A DNA stretch of 64,000 nt, taken from positions 186,001 through 250,000 of the forward strand of contig NZ_QUBS01000084.1 in assembly GCF_003390925.1 (NCBI RefSeq), written 5' to 3'. Positions 33,456 through 42,336 of the stretch are shown piece by piece. Within the stretch, counting starts at the first letter, position 1, and each line of letters opens with the position of its first letter. Origin of the DNA: Trinickia diaoshuihuensis (GTDB lineage Bacteria; Pseudomonadota; Gammaproteobacteria; Burkholderiales; Burkholderiaceae). A program made the translations under genes and the position numbers. Under the pieces are notes generated by a model, which worked only from the letters and a program-made list of their open reading frames with translations, was not told the origin of the DNA and did no database searches.

Positions 33456-35861
33456 ATGAGCGTTGCGCATTATTTTCAGACGATGGACTATGCCCCGGCC
33501 CCCGAGGACGATCAAGCCGCCCGCGCCTGGCTCGACCGGCACGACGCCACGTTCGGCCATTTCATCGACGGCGCTTGGCGCGCGAGCGCATCGGGCGAGC
33601 ACTTCACCGTGCACGCGCCGTCCACCGGTGAGCCGTTGGCCGAAGTCGCTCAGGGCGGCTCGGCCGAGATCGACGCGGCCGTCGCGGCCGCCCGCGCGGC
33701 ACAGCCGGCCTGGCTCGCCGCGGGCGGTGCCCACCGCGCGCGGCACTTGTATGCGCTCGCGCGAATGGTGCAGCGGCATAGCCGGCTGTTCGCCGTGCTC
33801 GAAGCGCTCGATAACGGCAAGCCGATCCGCGAGACGCGCGACCTCGACGTGCCGCTCGTCGCCCGGCATTTTCTGCATCACGCCGGCTGGGCGCAATTGC
33901 AGGAAACCGAGTTTGCCGGCTGGGCGCCGCTTGGCGTCATCGGCCAGATCGTGCCTTGGAATTTCCCGTTGCTGATGCTCGCGTGGAAGGTCGCCCCGGC
34001 GATTGCGCTCGGCAACTGCGTCGTGCTCAAGCCGGCCGAGTACACGCCGCTCACGGCGTTGCTGTTCGCCGAACTCGCGAGCGCGGCAGGTCTGCCCGAC
34101 GGCGTGCTCAACGTCGTGACGGGTGACGGCCGCACCGGCGCCGCGCTCGTCGACCATCCCGATGTCAACAAGATTGCCTTTACGGGATCGACCGAGGTGG
34201 GGCGCTCGATACGTGCCGCCACGGCCGGCTCGGGCAAGTCGCTCACGCTCGAGCTGGGCGGCAAATCGCCGTTCATCGTGTTCGAGGACGCCGATTTGGA
34301 CGGCGCCGTCGAGGGCGTCGTGGACGCGATTTGGTTCAATCAAGGTCAGGTCTGTTGCGCGGGCTCGCGCCTGCTCGTGCAGGAGGGCATCGAGGCCCGC
34401 TTCATCGAGAAGCTCAAGCGCCGCATGGCGACGCTGCGCGTGGGGCCCTCGCTCGACAAGACCATCGATATGGGGGCGATCGTCGATCCGGTGCAACTCG
34501 CGCGGATCGAGTCGCTCGTGCAAACGGGACGGCGCGAGGGGGGGGAAGTCTGGCAACCGGGCGAAGTCGCGCTGCCCGCTACCGGCGGCTCGTATTACCC
34601 GCCCACGCTCGTGACGAACGTGGCGCCGGCCGCCACGCTCGCGCAGGAGGAGATCTTCGGCCCCGTGCTGACGGCGATGAGCTTTCGTACGATGGATGAC
34701 GCCGTGGCGCTGGCCAACAATACGCGCTACGGCTTGGCCGCCAGCGTATGGAGCGAGACGATCGGGCGTGCGCTCGATATCGCGCCGCGGCTCGCGTGCG
34801 GCGTCGTTTGGATCAATGCGACGAACCTGTTCGACGCGAGCGCCGGCTTCGGCGGCTATCGCGAATCGGGCTACGGCCGTGAAGGCGGGCGCGAGGGCGC
34901 CTATGAATATCTAAAGCCCGCGGGATGGGGCAAGGGGCCGCTGCGCGAAGCCTCGGCAGGGGCGCCGCATGCGGGCGCGACCGGCGAGCGTGTTGCCGAT
35001 CGCGCGTCCGGCGTCGATTTCATCGATCGTACGGCGAAGCTTTTCATCGGCGGCAAGCAAGCGCGCGCCGACGGCGGCAATTCGCGTGCCGTCCACGCGC
35101 CGAGCGGGGCGCTGCTCGGCGAAGTGGCCGACGGCAACCGCAAGGACGTGCGCGACGCCGTGGCCGCGGCGCGCGCGGCGACGAAGTGGACGCAGATGAA
35201 CGGGCACGCGCGCGCCCAAGTCCTGTACTTTCTCGCGGAAAACCTGGCGGCACGCGCCGATGAGTTCGCCGCTCAACTCGCTCGCCGCACGCAGTGCGAT
35301 GCACAGGCGGGCAAACGCGAAGTGCAGGCCTCGATCTCGCGTCTATTCACTTACGCGGCGTGGGCCGACAAGTACGACGGCGCCGTGCATACGCCGCCGC
35401 TGCGCGGCGTGGCGCTCGCGATGCATGAAGCACTCGGCGTCGTTGGCATCGCGTGTCCCGACGAAGCCCCGTTGCTCGCGCTGATTTCGCTGATCGGGCC
35501 GGCGCTCGCCCTCGGCAATCGCGTGGTGGTGTTGCCGAGCGAGGCGTGCCCGCTGATGGCGACCGATCTCTATCAAGTCGTCGAGACATCCGACGTGCCG
35601 GCCGGCACGATCAATATCGTCACCGGGGCGCGCGATGCGTTGCTGCCAGCGCTAGCGAAGCATGACGACGTCGATGCGCTCTGGTGCTTCGGCCTCGCGC
35701 AGCATTCGACGCTCGTCGAACGCGAGTCGATCGGCAATCTGAAGCGCACGTTCGTCGATCATGGCCACCGCCTCGACTGGTTCGACGCGTCGGCCGAGGG
35801 CATGGCGTTCTTGCGCCAGGCCGCGCAAGTCAAGAATATATGGATTCCGTACGGCGACTGA
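33456..35861 (+). CDS. Tandem aldehyde dehydrogenase of the ALDH16 type
   Basis: An 801-residue fusion. Residues about 35-500 form a complete ALDH with NAD-site GQIVPWNFPLLML, general-base Glu266 (TLELGGKS) and catalytic Cys300 (NQGQVCCAGS). After a linker (about 500-530, Gly/Ala-rich), residues about 535-801 are a second, partial ALDH-like domain (FIGGKQARADGGNSRAVHAPSG, then GVVGIACPDEAPLLALISLIGPALALGN) that lacks the Cys and Glu motifs and ends early. This two-domain plan and length match the bacterial ALDH16 family. Placement 10 bases after deoC suggests it oxidises the acetaldehyde released by the aldolase. It is not a frameshift product: the frame is open throughout. Confidence 0.88.
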   Translation: MSVAHYFQTMDYAPAPEDDQAARAWLDRHDATFGHFIDGAWRASASGEHFTVHAPSTGEPLAEVAQGGSAEIDAAVAAARAAQPAWLAAGGAHRARHLYALARMVQRHSRLFAVLEALDNGKPIRETRDLDVPLVARHFLHHAGWAQLQETEFAGWAPLGVIGQIVPWNFPLLMLAWKVAPAIALGNCVVLKPAEYTPLTALLFAELASAAGLPDGVLNVVTGDGRTGAALVDHPDVNKIAFTGSTEVGRSIRAATAGSGKSLTLELGGKSPFIVFEDADLDGAVEGVVDAIWFNQGQVCCAGSRLLVQEGIEARFIEKLKRRMATLRVGPSLDKTIDMGAIVDPVQLARIESLVQTGRREGGEVWQPGEVALPATGGSYYPPTLVTNVAPAATLAQEEIFGPVLTAMSFRTMDDAVALANNTRYGLAASVWSETIGRALDIAPRLACGVVWINATNLFDASAGFGGYRESGYGREGGREGAYEYLKPAGWGKGPLREASAGAPHAGATGERVADRASGVDFIDRTAKLFIGGKQARADGGNSRAVHAPSGALLGEVADGNRKDVRDAVAAARAATKWTQMNGHARAQVLYFLAENLAARADEFAAQLARRTQCDAQAGKREVQASISRLFTYAAWADKYDGAVHTPPLRGVALAMHEALGVVGIACPDEAPLLALISLIGPALALGNRVVVLPSEACPLMATDLYQVVETSDVPAGTINIVTGARDALLPALAKHDDVDALWCFGLAQHSTLVERESIGNLKRTFVDHGHRLDWFDASAEGMAFLRQAAQVKNIWIPYGD

Positions 35862-35931
35862 GGGGCTGAGCCCCGCGTTCGGCGCAAGCGACGTGGCGCC
35901 GCACGACGAACGACTAAACAAAGGAGACATC

Positions 35932-36429
35932 GTGCTAAAACATCTCGACCCGCTGCTGAACGCGGACGTGCTCTATGCGCTGCGCGCGATGGGGCATGGC
36001 GACGAAGTCGTGATCTGCGACGCGAACTTCCCCGCCGATTCGGTGGCGCGCGCAACCGTGCTCGGCAAACTGCTGCGCATGGACGGCGCCGATGCCGCGA
36101 GCGCCGTGCGTGCCGTGCTCTCCGTACTGCCGCTCGATACGTTCGTCGAGGCGCCGGCCATGCGGATGGAAGTCGTCGGCAATCCCCACGCCATTCCGCA
36201 CGTTCAGCGCGAGGCGCAGGCCGAAGTCGATCGCGCCGAGGGTCGCTCCTTGCCGTTCGCGCCGATCGAGCGCCACGCCTTTTACGCACGCGCGCGCAAG
36301 GCTTATTGCGTGATCGCGACCGGAGAGGCGCGCGGGTACGGCTGTTTCGTTTTCACGAAAGGCGTGATCTTGTCGCCCGACGCGCCTTTGAGCGCGGACG
36401 ACGGACGGCGGACGGAGCGCGGCAAATGA
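35932..36429 (+). CDS. FucU/RbsD-family sugar mutarotase
   Basis: A 165-residue protein aligning with fucose mutarotase: LDPLLNADVLYALRAMGHGDEVVICDANFPADS holds the catalytic His of the MGHGDE motif and an Asp in DANFPA, and RHAFYARARKAYCVIATGE is the C-terminal signature. These enzymes interconvert alpha and beta anomers of sugars before phosphorylation. The start is GTG at 35932, set by AAAGGAGACATC just before it; no suitable ATG exists. It sits 70 bases after the dehydrogenase gene and overlaps the next kinase gene (ATGA). Resemblance is closer to FucU than RbsD. Confidence 0.85.
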   Translation: MLKHLDPLLNADVLYALRAMGHGDEVVICDANFPADSVARATVLGKLLRMDGADAASAVRAVLSVLPLDTFVEAPAMRMEVVGNPHAIPHVQREAQAEVDRAEGRSLPFAPIERHAFYARARKAYCVIATGEARGYGCFVFTKGVILSPDAPLSADDGRRTERGK

Positions 36430-37364
36430 GCGGGCGCGTCGTCATCCTCGGCATCTACGTGACCGACCTCGCGTTTCGCGCCGAGCGCATGCCCGTTATC
36501 GGCGAGACGATCGCGGGATCGGCGTTCGCGATGGGCCCCGGCGGCAAAGGCTCGAACCAGGCCGTGGCGGCGGCGCGCGCGGGCGCGCAAGTCGTGTTTT
36601 GCACGCGTCTGGGCGACGACGCGTTCGGAGCGATCGCGCGCGAGACCTGGCGCGCGGAAGGCATCGTGGCGCGGGCGGCTATTGCCGAAGGGCTGGCGAC
36701 GGGCGCGGCGCACATCTTCGTCGATGCGGCGACGGGCTCGAACGCGATCATCGTGGCCGCGGGCGCGGCCGGTACGCTCGGCGCGGCCGACGCCGAGGCG
36801 ATCGAGGCCGATATCGCCGGCGCCCAAGTATTCGTCACGCAATTGGAGCAGCCCGTGGCGGCCGCGCGCCGGGGCCTCGAAATCGCCCGCCGGCACGGCG
36901 TGACGACCGTACTGAACCCGGCGCCGGCATTGCCGCTTCCCGACGACATCTTCCCGCTGTGCGACTACCTCACGCCGAACGAAACCGAGGCGCAAGCGCT
37001 GACCGGCGTTGCGATCGCGTCGGCCGACGACGCGCGCCGCGCCGCCGATATCTTGCTCGACAAAGGCGCGGGCGCGGTGATCGTCACGCTCGGCGAAGCG
37101 GGCGCGCTCTTGCACTCGCGCACGCAATCGGTGCTCGTGCCGGCGTTCCGGTGCGGGCCCGTGGTGGAGACGGCCGGAGCGGGCGACGGCTTCACGGGCG
37201 GATTCGCCGCCGCCCTTGCGCGCGGCGCCGCGCCGCTCGACGCCGTGCGCTTCGGCTGCGCGCTGGCCGGGATTTCGGTCACGCGAGCGGGGACGGCGCC
37301 GTCGATGCCGCGGTTGGACGAAGTCAACGCGTTGCTCGGCGCAGGCTCGCCCGTTTCGGCTTAG
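36426..37364 (+). CDS. PfkB/ribokinase-family sugar kinase
   Basis: A 312-residue kinase. N-terminal signature GPGGKGSNQAVAAARAGAQV, middle TPNETEAQALTG and the C-terminal active-site segment ETAGAGDGFTGGFA with the catalytic Asp in GAGD. The first position of that signature is Glu rather than the common Asp, a small departure. A ribokinase or deoxyribokinase role fits the adjacent deoC and DeoR-like regulator: phosphorylation of imported (deoxy)ribose at O5. The ATG at 36426 overlaps the mutarotase stop codon, so both are translated together. Confidence 0.87.
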   Translation: MSGRVVILGIYVTDLAFRAERMPVIGETIAGSAFAMGPGGKGSNQAVAAARAGAQVVFCTRLGDDAFGAIARETWRAEGIVARAAIAEGLATGAAHIFVDAATGSNAIIVAAGAAGTLGAADAEAIEADIAGAQVFVTQLEQPVAAARRGLEIARRHGVTTVLNPAPALPLPDDIFPLCDYLTPNETEAQALTGVAIASADDARRAADILLDKGAGAVIVTLGEAGALLHSRTQSVLVPAFRCGPVVETAGAGDGFTGGFAAALARGAAPLDAVRFGCALAGISVTRAGTAPSMPRLDEVNALLGAGSPVSA

Positions 37365-37460
37365 CAAGAACGGTCGATAGGGAGTCGCCCGGCTTTTCTC
37401 ATCGCGCGTCACGTAGCAAGCTTGGCGAGTTGGCGCATTGACGTATCACCATCGGTATCG

Positions 37461-37481
37461 CATCACGCATCACGCATCACG
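37461..37481 (+). repeat. Three tandem copies of CATCACG upstream of the ABC permease gene
   Basis: CATCACG occurs at 37461, 37468 and 37475, preceded by related GTATCACC and GTATCG words and followed by TTTCACG. It lies 23 bases before the permease start, in the 139-base gap after the PfkB kinase gene. It could be a slippage-prone leader or a multi-site regulator target; it is too short to be more than noted. Confidence 0.6.
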
Positions 37482-37503
37482 TTTCACGAAAAGGGCATCG
37501 TCC

Positions 37504-38559
37504 ATGAAAGGCTCGTTCGTAATCGGCAAGTGGTTCGGCGACAGGCAGTTGAATTTCCTACTCGGCGTCAATGCGCTCGTCGTGATTGTGGCCGTCTGGC
37601 TCTCGCACGGCCAATTCATCGATATCGACAACCTGCAGTCGATGGGGTCGCAACTGCCCGAGGTCGGTTTGCTCGCGCTCGGCATCATGTTGTCGATGCT
37701 TTCCGGTAACGGCGGCATCGACTTGTCCGGGGTGGGGCTGGCCAATCTCTCGGCGATGATCGCGGCGCTCGTCGTGCCGAAGTGGGTCAGCGGCGACGAT
37801 TCTCCGGCGTTGTATACGACACTCTTTTGCGCCGTCGTCGTGACGATGGGTTTGCTCGGCGGCTTGATCAACGGCCTCATCATCGCGCGCCTGCGGCTTA
37901 CGCCGATCCTAAGCACGCTCGGTACCCAACTGGTGTTCACGGGTTTCGCGGTCGCCCTCAGCAATGGCGCCTCGGTGCACGTCGACTACGTCGAGCCGCT
38001 CGCCGAGATCGGCAACGGCGCCGTCCTTCAAGTGCCGATTTCGTTTTGCCTGTTCATCGCGGCCGTGCTGATCCTCGGCTGGCTCCTCAAACGCACGCCG
38101 TTCGGGCTGCGGCTGTATTTGATGGGCACCAATCCGCGCGCGGCGTTCTATGCCGGCATCGGATGCGAGCGCATGCTGATCGTCACCTACACGATCTGCG
38201 GCCTCTTGGCCTCGCTCGCGGGGCTCGTTACCGTCTCGCACACGCTCAGCGCGAAGTGGGATTACGGCAGCTCCTACCTGTTGATCGCGATCCTCATCGC
38301 CGTGATGGGCGGCGTGAATCCGGCGGGCGGGTATGGGCGCATCGTCTGCCTGTTTTTCGCGGCGACGGTGCTGCAACTGCTCTCGAGTTTGTTCAACCTG
38401 CTGGGCGTATCGCAGTTCTTCGGCGATTGCACGTGGGGCTTTTTGCTGCTCGTCTCGCTCGCGTTCGCCGACGGCGATCGGCTGCGGGCGATCTTTCGCT
38501 TCGGACGCACCGCGGCGGCGGCGCCCACGACGGGCGGAAAACGGGGGCTGGGCGGGTGA
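37504..38559 (+). CDS. Sugar ABC transporter permease (RbsC/LsrC-like)
   Basis: A 351-residue inner-membrane permease of the ribose/AI-2/rhamnose class with about nine hydrophobic segments and the characteristic SGNGGIDLSGVGLANLSAM and GGVNPAGGYGR loop sequences. ATG at 37504 (MKGSFVIGKWFGDRQLNFLLG). First of four transporter genes in the order permease, binding protein, ATPase, permease; the second permease after the ATPase suggests a heterodimeric membrane channel. Confidence 0.88.
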   Translation: MKGSFVIGKWFGDRQLNFLLGVNALVVIVAVWLSHGQFIDIDNLQSMGSQLPEVGLLALGIMLSMLSGNGGIDLSGVGLANLSAMIAALVVPKWVSGDDSPALYTTLFCAVVVTMGLLGGLINGLIIARLRLTPILSTLGTQLVFTGFAVALSNGASVHVDYVEPLAEIGNGAVLQVPISFCLFIAAVLILGWLLKRTPFGLRLYLMGTNPRAAFYAGIGCERMLIVTYTICGLLASLAGLVTVSHTLSAKWDYGSSYLLIAILIAVMGGVNPAGGYGRIVCLFFAATVLQLLSSLFNLLGVSQFFGDCTWGFLLLVSLAFADGDRLRAIFRFGRTAAAAPTTGGKRGLGG

Positions 38560-38655
38560 CGGGCGGGCAACTTCGGTAGTCGACGGACATCTGGCCTCGG
38601 GTATCCGTCAGCGCAAACAAGGGGCGTCGAGGAAAAAAGGAAGGAGACAACGCAG

Positions 38656-39660
38656 ATGAAGCTGAAACGAACGAGCCTCGCGCTCGCCGCTTGCGCGCTC
38701 GGCGCGGGCGTCATTTTCGCCGCCCAGGCGGCGACGAACGAAACGATCGTCACGGTGGTGAAGGTGACGGGGATTAGCTGGTTCAACCGGATGGACGAGG
38801 GCGTGAAGGAATTCGCGAAAGAGACCCCCGGCGTGACGACCTACCAGACGGGCCCCGGCCAGGCCGACGCCGCGCAGCAATTGCGCATCATCGAGGATTT
38901 GATCGCCAAGAAGGTCAGCGCGATCGCCGTCGTCCCCTATGATCCGCCGACGCTGGAGCCCGCGCTGAAGAAGGCGATGGACCGCGGCATCAAGGTCGTC
39001 ACGCATGAGGCCGACAACGAGAAGAACACGATGGTCGACGTCGAGGCGTTCGACAACAGTGCCTACGGCGCGGCCCTGAACGACCGGCTCGCGAGTTGCA
39101 TGCACAACGAAGGCAAGTGGGCGACGTTCGTCGGCTCGCTCGGCAGCCGTTCGCAAGTGCAGTGGGCCGACGGCGGCATCGACAACGCGAAGAAGAAATT
39201 CCCGAAGATGCAGCTCGTCGAGACGAACATCGAGACGAACAACGACGGGGAGCACGCGTATCAGCAAGCGAAGGAAGTGCTGCGCAAGCATCCCGACATC
39301 AAGGGCTTCCAAGGTTCGTCCTCGCTCGACGTACTGGGTATCGGACGCGCCGTGGAGGAAGCGGGGCTCGTCGGCAAGGTATGCGTATATGGCACCGGAC
39401 TGCCGACGGAGGCGGGCAAGTACCTCGAAAGCGGCGCCATCAACGGCATCGCGTTCTGGGACCCGAAACTGGCGGGGCTCGCGATGAACAAGATCGCGAA
39501 GATGCTGCTCGACGGCAAGCCCGTGCAGACGGGGCTCAATCTCGGCATGCCCGGCTACGAGAAGATGACGGTGACCAAAGGGCCGGGCAAGGGCTTGATC
39601 GTGCGCGGACAAGGCTGGGTCAGCGTCGACAAGTCGAACTACAAGCAGTACAACTTCTGA
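38656..39660 (+). CDS. Sugar ABC transporter periplasmic binding protein (LsrB/RhaS-like)
   Basis: A 334-residue periplasmic protein with a signal peptide (TSLALAACALGAGVIFAAQAA) and a Peripla_BP_4-type fold. It shares the plan of the autoinducer-2 receptor LsrB and rhizobial rhamnose receptor RhaS: VKVTGISWFNRMDEGVKEF, the PALKKAMDRGIKVVTHEAD loop, AFWDPKLAGLAMNKIAKMLL and a C-terminal GKGLIVRGQGWVSVDKSNYKQYNF. AAAGGAAGGAGACAACGCAG precedes the ATG, so it is probably the most highly translated gene of the importer. The ligand cannot be fixed by eye; a sugar or deoxysugar is expected from the enzymes in the operon. Confidence 0.88.
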   Translation: MKLKRTSLALAACALGAGVIFAAQAATNETIVTVVKVTGISWFNRMDEGVKEFAKETPGVTTYQTGPGQADAAQQLRIIEDLIAKKVSAIAVVPYDPPTLEPALKKAMDRGIKVVTHEADNEKNTMVDVEAFDNSAYGAALNDRLASCMHNEGKWATFVGSLGSRSQVQWADGGIDNAKKKFPKMQLVETNIETNNDGEHAYQQAKEVLRKHPDIKGFQGSSSLDVLGIGRAVEEAGLVGKVCVYGTGLPTEAGKYLESGAINGIAFWDPKLAGLAMNKIAKMLLDGKPVQTGLNLGMPGYEKMTVTKGPGKGLIVRGQGWVSVDKSNYKQYNF

Positions 39661-39720
39661 TGTTCCGACGGCGCGGGCGGCATGCCGCTCGCGCTCTCGG
39701 GCGTGCCCGGACGCGAGACG

Positions 39721-41256
39721 ATGAACGACGAAGCGGTTTCGAATCCCTTGCTGCAAGTGATCGACGTGCATAAGCGCTTTACCGGCGTCTATGCGTTGCG
39801 CGGCGTGACGCTGACGTTCGCGCGCGGCCAGATCTATCACTTGCTCGGCGAAAACGGTTGCGGCAAGAGCACGCTGATCAAGATCATTTCGGGCGCGCAG
39901 CCGCCCGACGAGGGCGAACTCGTCGTGCAAGGCGAGCGCCATGCGCGGCTCACGCCGCTCGAAGCGCTGGCGGCCGGCATCGAAACGGTCTACCAAGATC
40001 TCTCCTTGCTGCCGAACATGAGCGTCGCGGAAAACGTCGCCTTGACCTCGGAGTTGGCCGAGCACGGCGGACGGCTCGCGCGGACGTTCGATCGGCGCGA
40101 AATGGCGCGCCGCGCCGCGCGCGCGCTGGAGTCGGTCGGTTTGCCGTCCGATGCCGAGTTTCAAGCGACGATCGTCGAAACGCTGCCGCTCGCCACGCGG
40201 CAACTCGTCGCCATCGCGCGCGTGATCGCGAGCGAGGCCAAGTTCGTGATCATGGACGAACCGACGACCTCGCTCACGCAAAAAGAAGTGGCGAACCTGA
40301 TTGCCGTGTTGACGAGCTTGCGTGCACAGGGCGTGACCGTGCTCTTCGTGAGTCACAAGCTCGACGAGTGCTATGCGATCGGCGGCGAGGTCATCGTGCT
40401 GCGCGACGGCCGCAAGGTCGCGCAAGGGCCGATCGCCGACTATACGAAAGCGCAGTTGAGCGAGTTGATGACGGGGCGAGAGTTGGCGCATGCGCGCTAT
40501 CGGACGCAGGCGCCCGAGTCCGCCGACATCGTGCTCGCCGTGCGCGGGCTCGGCCGCGGCAGGCAGTTCAGAGACGTTTCGTTCGCGTTGCGGCGCGGCG
40601 AGATCCTCGGCGTGACGGGACTGCTCGACTCCGGCCGTAACGAACTGGCGCGCGCGCTCGCGGGCGTCGCCCCGGCCGACACGGGTTCGATCGCGCTCGA
40701 CGGGCTGCCGGTCGCGCTCGCCACGCCGGCCGATGCGAAGCGGCACCGGATCGGCTACGTCCCCGAGGACCGCTTGACCGAGGGACTTTTTCTCGACAAA
40801 TCGATTCGCGACAATGTCGTGACGGCGATGATCTCGAGCTTGCGCGACCGCTTCGGCGGACTCGATCGCAAGCGCTCGCGCGCGCTCGCCCAGCAAACGG
40901 TAACGGACCTTCAGATCGCGACGCCCGATATCGAGAAACCCGTGCAATCGCTCTCGGGCGGTAATCAGCAGCGCGTGCTGATCGGCCGGTGGCTTGCGAT
41001 CGATCCGCGCGTGTTGATTTTGCATGGGCCGACGGTGGGCGTCGACGTCGGTTCGAAAGACATCATCTATCGGATCATGCAATCGCTGTCCGAGCGCGGC
41101 ATCGGGATCGTGCTGATCAGCGACGACTTGCCCGAGCTGCTGCAAAACTGCGATCGGATCTTGATGATGAGCAAGGGTCGCATGACGGGCGAATACGCGG
41201 CCCAGGGGCTGACCGAAGCGGACTTGTATCGTGCGCTGCTCGCGCAGGCCGCTTGA
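39721..41256 (+). CDS. Sugar ABC transporter ATP-binding protein (RbsA/LsrA-like, two domains)
   Basis: A 511-residue double ATPase. The N-terminal domain has Walker A GENGCGKSTL, Q loop VYQDLSLLPN and Walker B FVIMDEPTTSL; the C-terminal domain has the degenerate P-loop GLLDSGRNEL usual in the second half of this class, signature LSGGNQQRVLIGRWL and VLILHGPTVGVD (His/Gly replacing the usual Asp-Glu of Walker B, so the second site may not hydrolyse ATP). The ATG at 39721 (MNDEAVSNPLLQ) is preferred; 13 more codons are open upstream. Confidence 0.88.
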   Translation: MNDEAVSNPLLQVIDVHKRFTGVYALRGVTLTFARGQIYHLLGENGCGKSTLIKIISGAQPPDEGELVVQGERHARLTPLEALAAGIETVYQDLSLLPNMSVAENVALTSELAEHGGRLARTFDRREMARRAARALESVGLPSDAEFQATIVETLPLATRQLVAIARVIASEAKFVIMDEPTTSLTQKEVANLIAVLTSLRAQGVTVLFVSHKLDECYAIGGEVIVLRDGRKVAQGPIADYTKAQLSELMTGRELAHARYRTQAPESADIVLAVRGLGRGRQFRDVSFALRRGEILGVTGLLDSGRNELARALAGVAPADTGSIALDGLPVALATPADAKRHRIGYVPEDRLTEGLFLDKSIRDNVVTAMISSLRDRFGGLDRKRSRALAQQTVTDLQIATPDIEKPVQSLSGGNQQRVLIGRWLAIDPRVLILHGPTVGVDVGSKDIIYRIMQSLSERGIGIVLISDDLPELLQNCDRILMMSKGRMTGEYAAQGLTEADLYRALLAQAA

Positions 41257-41275
41257 ATCGAAGGGCGTGACACAG

Positions 41276-42310
41276 ATGAATCAGACGATGAGTTCCACCG
41301 ATCCCGTCGACATGGCCGGCCGGCGCCGCGCTCCCGACTGGCGCGCCAAGCTCGCGCGCCGCCCCGAATGGCTGCCCGCCGGACTGATCGTCCTCTCGGG
41401 CGTCGTCATTGCGTCGATCAATCCGCGCTTCCTGCAATGGGCGACGCTGTTCGATCTGCTCCATTCGGCGACGACGACCGCGCTGTTCGCGCTCGGCACG
41501 CTCGTGGTGCTCGCGTCGGGCGGCATCGACGTCTCGTTCACGGCGATCGCGGCCTTGACGATGTACTCGATCACGAAGGCCGTTTTCGCCTGGTGGCCCG
41601 ATGCGCCGTTCGCGTTGATCCTGCTCACCGGAGCCGTGGGCGGCGTCCTGCTCGGGCTCGTCAACGGCGTGCTCGTGCATCGGCTCAAGGCGCCGTCGCT
41701 GATCGTCACGATCGGTACGCAGTATCTGTATCGCGGCATCTTGCTGACGTTCGTCGGCACGACCTTCTTTATGAATATCCCGCACAGCATGGACCGCTTC
41801 GGGCGCATACCGCTCATGGCCTATCGCACGGTGGATGGGCTCGACGCCGTGCTGCCGGTCTCCGTGCTGGCGTTGGCGGCGGCGGCCGTGCTGACCTGGT
41901 GGCTGCTCAATCGGACCATGATGGGGCGCGCGGTCTATGCGATGGGCGGCAGCCTCACGATCGCCGAGCGGCTCGGCTACAACGTGCGTGCCGTTCATTT
42001 GTTCGTGTTCGGTTATACGGGCTTGCTCGCGGGCATCGCCGGCATCTTGCATGTGTCGAACAACCGGCTCGCGAATCCGTTCGATCTCGTGGGTTCCGAA
42101 CTCGACGTCATCGCCGCCGTGATTCTCGGCGGCGCGCGCATCACGGGCGGCAGCGGGACCGTCCTCGGCACGCTGCTCGGCGTGGCGCTCGTCACGCTCG
42201 TCGACAATACCCTGATACTCGTCGGCGTGCCCAGCACGTGGCAGAAAGTCATCGTGGGGGCATTCATCCTGGTTGCCGGCGTGCTGTTCGTATTGCGCCG
42301 CCGCGGCTGA
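41276..42310 (+). CDS. Sugar ABC transporter permease (second subunit)
   Basis: A 344-residue permease related to the first, with the class signatures LASGGIDVSFTAIAALTMYS, GAVGGVLLGLVNGVLVHRLKAPSLIVTIGT and ILGGARITGGSGTVLGTLLG. ATG at 41276 is 20 bases after the ATPase stop. It ends the plus-strand operon and is convergent with the DeoR-like gene (26 bases between stops). Confidence 0.88.
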   Translation: MNQTMSSTDPVDMAGRRRAPDWRAKLARRPEWLPAGLIVLSGVVIASINPRFLQWATLFDLLHSATTTALFALGTLVVLASGGIDVSFTAIAALTMYSITKAVFAWWPDAPFALILLTGAVGGVLLGLVNGVLVHRLKAPSLIVTIGTQYLYRGILLTFVGTTFFMNIPHSMDRFGRIPLMAYRTVDGLDAVLPVSVLALAAAAVLTWWLLNRTMMGRAVYAMGGSLTIAERLGYNVRAVHLFVFGYTGLLAGIAGILHVSNNRLANPFDLVGSELDVIAAVILGGARITGGSGTVLGTLLGVALVTLVDNTLILVGVPSTWQKVIVGAFILVAGVLFVLRRRG

Positions 42311-42336
42311 TCGCCCGCGCCCGGCGGCAAGGCGCA

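Noticed and set aside
33456-35861. Two aldehyde dehydrogenase genes fused by a sequencing frameshift
   Set aside because: The frame is open throughout and the second domain lacks an NAD/Cys active site, as in true ALDH16 proteins.
38608-41145. 845-codon open frame antisense to the sugar importer genes
   Set aside because: Composition is Arg/His/Asp-rich without any domain; it mirrors the codon bias of the real genes on the other strand, as do long antisense frames over glpK, glpD and rhlE.
30747-42310. Autoinducer-2 (lsr) operon
   Set aside because: The kinase, binding protein and permeases recall LsrK and LsrACDB, but the aldolase is DeoC rather than LsrF, the regulator is DeoR-like rather than LsrR, and LsrG is absent.
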